Assembly (NCBI RefSeq): GCF_050433445.1
Contig: NZ_JBNPXF010000004.1
Coordinates: 101,795-165,794, forward strand
Direction: 5' to 3'
DNA length: 64,000 bases
Origin: Kroppenstedtia sanguinis
GTDB lineage: Bacteria > Bacillota > Bacilli > Thermoactinomycetales > DSM-45169
The stretch's first letter is position 1, and the number at the start of each line of letters is the position of its first letter. The position numbers were made by a program, and so were the translations under genes. Below are positions 59,698 to 64,000 of this stretch, piece by piece. Below the pieces are notes generated by a model. That model was given only the letters and a program-made list of their open reading frames with translations. It had not been told where the DNA came from and ran no database searches.

Positions 59698-60801
59698 ATG
59701 AGAGTGACACAACTGAAACGGACATCGTTATACCCTCTTTACAAGGAGGAGGCCAAGCTGGTCCCCTTTGGCGGATGGGAGATGCCGGTGCAATTTTCGG
59801 GAATCAAGGCGGAGCATGAAGCAGTTCGCACCCGAGCCGGTCTCTTTGATGTCTCCCATATGGGAGAGGTGGAGGTGGAAGGAGCAGGTGCTCTGGACTT
59901 GCTGCAAAAACTGATGACCAACGATGTCTCCAAACTGGTGGACGGCCGGATCCAATATACGGCCATGTGCTATCCCGATGGGGGGACGGTGGACGACCTC
60001 CTGATCTACCGGAAAGGGGAAGGGCGGTACTTTTTGGTCCTGAATGCCGCCAACATCGACAAAGATGTGGAGTGGATCGAAAAACAGCTTCAAGGAGATG
60101 TAACGGTCAAGAACCTTTCCGCGGAGACGGGGTTACTGGCGTTGCAGGGGCCTTTGGCGGAAGAAGTGCTTCAGGGATTGACACAGACGGATCTGTCGCA
60201 AATCAGGCCCTTCGCTTTTCAGGAAGCGGTTTCTCTCGGAGAGGTGAAAGGGTTGGTCTCCCGTACAGGGTACACTGGAGAGGATGGTTTTGAGATCTAT
60301 CTTCCGGCAGCGGATGCTCCGACCCTATGGCAGCGGATTTTGGAAGAAGGTAAGGAACGGGGAGTGATTCCCTGTGGTCTCGGTGCCAGGGATACCCTTC
60401 GCTTTGAAGCTCGGCTTCCTCTCTATGGAAACGAACTTTCTGCCAGCATCTCGCCCATAGAGGCGGGGATCGGATTTGCAGTGAAGCCGGACAAAGGGGA
60501 ATTTGTCGGCCACGAAGTGCTGGCCAAACAAAAGAAAGAAGGACCTCCCCGGAAATTGGTCGGACTGGAGATGGTAGGCAGAGGAATCCCCCGCTCCCAT
60601 TATCCGGTGTATGTTGGGGAAGAAGAGGTGGGTGAAGTCACCTCGGGTACCCAATCTCCCACGTTGAAAAAGAATGTGGGTCTGGCACTGATCCAGGCGG
60701 AACACGCAGAGTTGGACCGAGAAGTGGATGTGGAGATCCGGGGAAAAAGAATCCCGGCAAAAATTATCAAAACCCCTTTTTATCAACGTCCGAAACAGTG
60801 A
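59698..60801 (+). CDS. gcvT: Glycine cleavage system T protein (aminomethyltransferase)
   Basis: A 367-residue folate-dependent aminomethyltransferase that releases ammonia and transfers the methylene group from GcvH-lipoamide to tetrahydrofolate. FGGWEMPVQFSGIKAEHEAVRTRAGLFDVSHMGEV opens the family domain; the catalytic Asp region is MTNDVSKL, and TGYTGEDGFEIY binds folate. The start is ATG 59698 (MRVTQLKRTSLYPLY) with GGAGGT upstream; the frame continues open into the riboswitch but is not coding there. Confidence 0.97.
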   Translation: MRVTQLKRTSLYPLYKEEAKLVPFGGWEMPVQFSGIKAEHEAVRTRAGLFDVSHMGEVEVEGAGALDLLQKLMTNDVSKLVDGRIQYTAMCYPDGGTVDDLLIYRKGEGRYFLVLNAANIDKDVEWIEKQLQGDVTVKNLSAETGLLALQGPLAEEVLQGLTQTDLSQIRPFAFQEAVSLGEVKGLVSRTGYTGEDGFEIYLPAADAPTLWQRILEEGKERGVIPCGLGARDTLRFEARLPLYGNELSASISPIEAGIGFAVKPDKGEFVGHEVLAKQKKEGPPRKLVGLEMVGRGIPRSHYPVYVGEEEVGEVTSGTQSPTLKKNVGLALIQAEHAELDREVDVEIRGKRIPAKIIKTPFYQRPKQ

Positions 60802-60855
60802 CCGCCGGATCGAGGTAGACACGGGGTCGGAACAATGCCAGAGGAGGAATCTGGA

Positions 60856-62202
60856 GTGAACTTTCGATACTTGCCCACTACGGAGGCAGATCGCCGAGAG
60901 ATGTTGGAAACTCTCGGGATCGATTCTGTGGAAGACCTCTTCCAAGATATCCCCAGGAACATTCGGTTCCAGGGACGTCTCAACATACCGGAGCCCATGG
61001 CGGAACCGGTTCTGACCCGACATATGAAGCGGTTGGCAGGGAAAAACGCTTCTTTTGATCAATACGCTTCGTTCCTGGGGGCAGGGGCTTACGAGCATTA
61101 CATCCCTAGCGTGGTCAACCATGTGATTTCCCGTTCTGAATTTTACACTGCTTACACCCCCTATCAACCGGAGATCAGTCAGGGCGAACTGCAGGCGATT
61201 TTTGAATTTCAGTCGATGATCTGTGAGTTGACGGGAATGGATGTGGCTAACTCTTCCATGTATGATGGACCTACCGCTCTGGCAGAGGCGGCCGGGGTGG
61301 CTTCCGCCGTTTCCAGAAAGTCGAAGGTGCTGATCTCTCAGGGAGTTCATCTGGAAGCCCGAGCCATTTTGAGAACCCAGGCCGAGGGTCTCGGCCTGGA
61401 GGTGGTGGAGATTCCCTGCAAGGACGGAGTGACAGATCTGGAGAAGTTGAAAACGTCCTCCGATGGGGAGACGGCGGCGGTGATTATCCAATCCCCCAAC
61501 TTCTTCGGAAATCTGGAAGATCTGGCTGCGGTGGAACCGATTGCCCATCGGCATAAAGGATTATTGATCGTCAGTGCCAATCCGGTCTCCCTCGGTCTTT
61601 TAAAACCGCCAGGGGAATTCGGGGCGGATATCGTGGTGGGAGATGCGCAACCGATGGGAATTCCTGTCCAATTCGGTGGCCCCCATTGTGGATTTTTTGC
61701 TGTCACCAAAAAGCTGATGCGAAAGGTGCCGGGCCGGATCGTTGGCCAGACGACAGATGAGGAGGGAGTCCGAGGGTTTGTGCTGACCTTGCAGGCCCGC
61801 GAACAGCACATCCGTCGGGAGAAAGCGACATCCAACATCTGTTCCAATCAGGCTTTGAATGCCCTGGCGTCTGCGGTCTGGATGACCGCTCTCGGCAAGG
61901 TGGGCTTGCAACAACTGGCCAAACTCAACCTGGATAAGGCTCACTATGCCCAGGAACAGTTGAGTCGACTGAATCAGGTGGAGCCGCTCTTTGACCAGCC
62001 CTTTTTCAATGAGTTTGCTCTACAGCTGAATCGACCGGTGGCTGAGGTAAACCAGGCACTCTTCAAGGAAGGGATCATCGGCGGTTTCGATCTGGGCCGT
62101 CACTATCCGGAGTGGGCGGGATCGATGCTGATCGCGGTGACCGATATGCGCACCAAAGAGGAGATCGATCAGTTGGTCGGCGTATTGGAGGGATTGTCAT
62201 GA
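60856..62202 (+). CDS. gcvPA: Glycine dehydrogenase (decarboxylating) subunit 1
   Basis: About 448 residues, the N-terminal half of the split P protein. FRYLPTTEADRREMLETLGIDSVEDLF is the standard opening, and GAGAYEHYIPSVV, YTAYTPYQPEISQGELQAIFEFQSMICELTGMDVANSSMYDG follow. It lacks the PLP Lys, which is in subunit 2. GTG 60856 is chosen: GAGGAGG lies eight bases upstream and homologues start there; ATG 60835 extends by seven residues. It overlaps gcvPB by 4 bp. Confidence 0.96.
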   Translation: MNFRYLPTTEADRREMLETLGIDSVEDLFQDIPRNIRFQGRLNIPEPMAEPVLTRHMKRLAGKNASFDQYASFLGAGAYEHYIPSVVNHVISRSEFYTAYTPYQPEISQGELQAIFEFQSMICELTGMDVANSSMYDGPTALAEAAGVASAVSRKSKVLISQGVHLEARAILRTQAEGLGLEVVEIPCKDGVTDLEKLKTSSDGETAAVIIQSPNFFGNLEDLAAVEPIAHRHKGLLIVSANPVSLGLLKPPGEFGADIVVGDAQPMGIPVQFGGPHCGFFAVTKKLMRKVPGRIVGQTTDEEGVRGFVLTLQAREQHIRREKATSNICSNQALNALASAVWMTALGKVGLQQLAKLNLDKAHYAQEQLSRLNQVEPLFDQPFFNEFALQLNRPVAEVNQALFKEGIIGGFDLGRHYPEWAGSMLIAVTDMRTKEEIDQLVGVLEGLS

Positions 62203-63659
62203 GCGAGGAGAAAGCATTGATCTTTGAGATGAGTAAGCCAGGCCGGAGGGCGTACAGTCTTCCCCCGTCGGATGTTCCCGCTGCAGAGGTATCGGAGTGG
62301 ATTCCCGAGAGCATGCTTCGGGAAACTCCGGCGGAACTGCCGGAAGTCTCCGAGTTAGATCTGATCCGCCACTATACCGAGCTGTCCCGCCGCAACCATG
62401 GGATCGACAATGGATTTTATCCTCTGGGTTCCTGTACGATGAAGTACAATCCGAAAATCCATGAAGATGTGGCTCGCTATCCGGGATTCGCTCAGATCCA
62501 CCCCTATCAAGGGGAGGACACGGTTCAGGGGGCCTTGCAATTGCTGTATGAATTGCAGGAGGATTTGGCGGAAATCACCGGGATGGACCGAGTCACCCTG
62601 CAACCCGCTGCCGGTGCCCAGGGGGAGTGGACCGGGCTGATGATGATCAAGTCCTACCATGAACTCCGGGGGGAGGGGAGCCGGAACAAAGTGATCGTTC
62701 CCGACTCCGCTCATGGGACCAATCCGGCCAGCGCCAGCGTGGCCGGGTTTGAAGCGGTGACAGTGAAGTCCGATGAGAAGGGTCTGGTCAGTGTAGAGGA
62801 TCTGAAGCAAGTGGTGGGAGAGGATACCGCCGCCTTGATGTTGACCAACCCCAACACACTGGGACTGTTTGAAAAGGAGATCAAGGAGATCGCCGAGATC
62901 GTCCATGAAGCCGGGGGCTTGCTCTATTACGACGGTGCCAATGCCAACGCGATCCTGGGGAAAACCCGCCCTGGGGACATGGGCTTCGATGTAGTCCACC
63001 TGAATTTGCATAAAACCTTTACCACACCCCACGGCGGGGGAGGTCCCGGATCGGGTCCCGTCGGTGTGAAGGAGGTCTTGGTTCCCTTCCTGCCGGCTCC
63101 ACTGGTGGCGAAAGAAGGAAATGGTTACTACTTCGATGATGATATTGCTCATTCGATCGGGCGAGTCAAAGGATTCCACGGCAATTTCGGTATGCTGGTG
63201 CGGGCTTATACCTACATCCGCACCATGGGACCTGACGGCCTCAGGCAGGTGTCCGAAGATGCGGTTCTGAATGCGAATTACCTGATGAAGCGATTGCAAT
63301 CTCATTTCGATGTGCCCTTCAATCAGGTGTGCAAGCACGAATTCGTCCTGTCAGGAAACCGGCAGAAGAGTCAAGGGGTTCGTACTCTGGACATGGCCAA
63401 GCGCCTGCTGGACTTCGGAATCCATCCGCCGACAGTCTACTTCCCCCTGATCGTCGAGGAGTGCATGATGATCGAACCGACGGAAACAGAGAGCAAGGAG
63501 ACACTGGATCACTTCATCGATGTGATGATTCAAATCGCCAAGGAAGTGGAAGAACATCCGGAGGAGGTCCAAGAAGCTCCCCACCACACTCCGGTGAAGC
63601 GCTTGGACGAAGTTACCGCCGCCCGCAAGCCGGTATTACGGTGGCAAAAAGAAGATTGA
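62199..63659 (+). CDS. gcvPB: Glycine dehydrogenase (decarboxylating) subunit 2
   Basis: About 486 residues, the C-terminal half of the P protein. The PLP-binding Lys is in DVVHLNLHKTFTTPHGGGGPGSGPVGV, and DSAHGTNPASA and GFYPLGSCTMKYNP are substrate-site motifs. It decarboxylates glycine and loads aminomethyl onto GcvH. The start is ATG 62199, coupled to gcvPA by ATGA. gcvH and lpd are not in the window. Confidence 0.97.
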   Translation: MSEEKALIFEMSKPGRRAYSLPPSDVPAAEVSEWIPESMLRETPAELPEVSELDLIRHYTELSRRNHGIDNGFYPLGSCTMKYNPKIHEDVARYPGFAQIHPYQGEDTVQGALQLLYELQEDLAEITGMDRVTLQPAAGAQGEWTGLMMIKSYHELRGEGSRNKVIVPDSAHGTNPASASVAGFEAVTVKSDEKGLVSVEDLKQVVGEDTAALMLTNPNTLGLFEKEIKEIAEIVHEAGGLLYYDGANANAILGKTRPGDMGFDVVHLNLHKTFTTPHGGGGPGSGPVGVKEVLVPFLPAPLVAKEGNGYYFDDDIAHSIGRVKGFHGNFGMLVRAYTYIRTMGPDGLRQVSEDAVLNANYLMKRLQSHFDVPFNQVCKHEFVLSGNRQKSQGVRTLDMAKRLLDFGIHPPTVYFPLIVEECMMIEPTETESKETLDHFIDVMIQIAKEVEEHPEEVQEAPHHTPVKRLDEVTAARKPVLRWQKED

Positions 63660-63664
63660 TGAAG

Positions 63665-63694
63665 GAATCCCCCACCTGGTATGGTGGGGGATTC
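63665..63694 (+). terminator. Hairpin after the gcv operon
   Basis: GAATCCCCCA/TGGGGGATTC stem (10 bp, loop CCTGGTATGG partly paired) six bp after the gcvPB stop; the T-run is poor. Confidence 0.65.
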
Positions 63695-63907
63695 GTCGTC
63701 TTCGAAAAGGGATTTTGAGGATGACCGGTTTGTCGGGCGTGTTTTACGCAGTGATCGTTGACTCAGGTGATGTTGCATCCACTGTTCATCCCAGACTCCC
63801 CGGGTGAGGAAATGGCTCCACGTGGTTCGGTGTCGATGTTCACGACTCCACGTGTTCACATTCGTCAGCGTCCTTGAATTCAACCTCTCCTCCGATATAT
63901 ATTTTAT

Positions 63908-64000
63908 CAGGGCTGTTGATTAACCAGAAAATGGGCAGCGGAAGGGAGTCGTGTGCTGCCATAGCGAGACCTGGGAGCGGAAGCGACCTTGGCGAGACTT
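63908..64000 (-). mobile_element. MITE-like element, copy 15 (type A with module, cut by window end)
   Basis: A reverse copy beginning CAGGGCTGTTGATTAACC and running to the window end inside the 56-bp module (CATAGCGAGACCTGGGAGCG at about 63960). The left flank is ATATTTTAT; the partner flank lies outside the window. Confidence 0.9.

Overview
The window reads as chromosomal DNA of an endospore-forming, Gram-positive bacterium of the Bacillales. The evidence is conserved gene order shared with Bacillus (LysM coat protein / coat kinase / yebC; ruvC-ruvA-ruvB-queA-tgt-yajC-yrzE-yrbG-spoVB-comN-secDF-recJ-apt; yqhG-yqhH facing gcvT-gcvPA-gcvPB), AGGAGG-type ribosome sites with frequent GTG and TTG starts, and sporulation genes. 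SecD and SecF are separate proteins, unlike the fused SecDF of Bacillus subtilis. A Thermoactinomycetaceae-like host is my inference; no rRNA or other marker is present to prove it.

Layout. 1-10.6 kb: the 5' part of a polar amino acid ABC ATPase gene, two APC amino acid permeases, a DedA protein, an MFS transporter, and a minus-strand operon of ABC exporter plus SGNH hydrolase. 10.8-14.7 kb: a LysM protein with 18-residue tandem repeats, a CotS-like kinase, a nitrilase-superfamily amidohydrolase and YebC. 14.9-18.8 kb: an mntABCD manganese uptake operon with a probable MntR operator. 19-21.1 kb: an AT-rich island with a P-loop kinase gene set among repeats. 22.1-37.6 kb: DNA repair, queuosine, protein export and sporulation housekeeping. 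37.7-38.4 kb: two tiny ORFs and mobB. 38.5-48.3 kb: a sugar-acid catabolic cluster (two GntR regulators, IlvD-type dehydratase, PTS EIIBCA, ManD-type dehydratase, KDPG aldolase, KDG kinase) feeding a lower Entner-Doudoroff route. 48.5-57 kb: AbrB-family membrane protein, paired fluoride channels, an unusual half-length CCR-like protein, a GHL10-type secreted glycosidase, dGTPase and small proteins. 57-63.7 kb: yqhG-yqhH and the glycine-riboswitch-controlled glycine cleavage operon.

The most striking content is not a gene. At least sixteen full or partial copies of a short interspersed element occur in 64 kb. Each intact copy has imperfect 18-bp terminal inverted repeats (CAGGCGTGTTGATTAGCC at one end, CAGGGCTGTTGATTAACC at the other). 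Seven copies are flanked by perfect 9-bp direct repeats and two more by 8-of-9 matches, the signature of transposition. Two interior types (A and B) share the ends and exchange an about 56-bp module, and type A carries a variable-number internal cassette. No transposase lies in the window, so these are non-autonomous MITE-like elements mobilised in trans. A second, palindromic repeat family (ends near TCTAGAAGCGTTGTGA) serves as a landing site for some of them.
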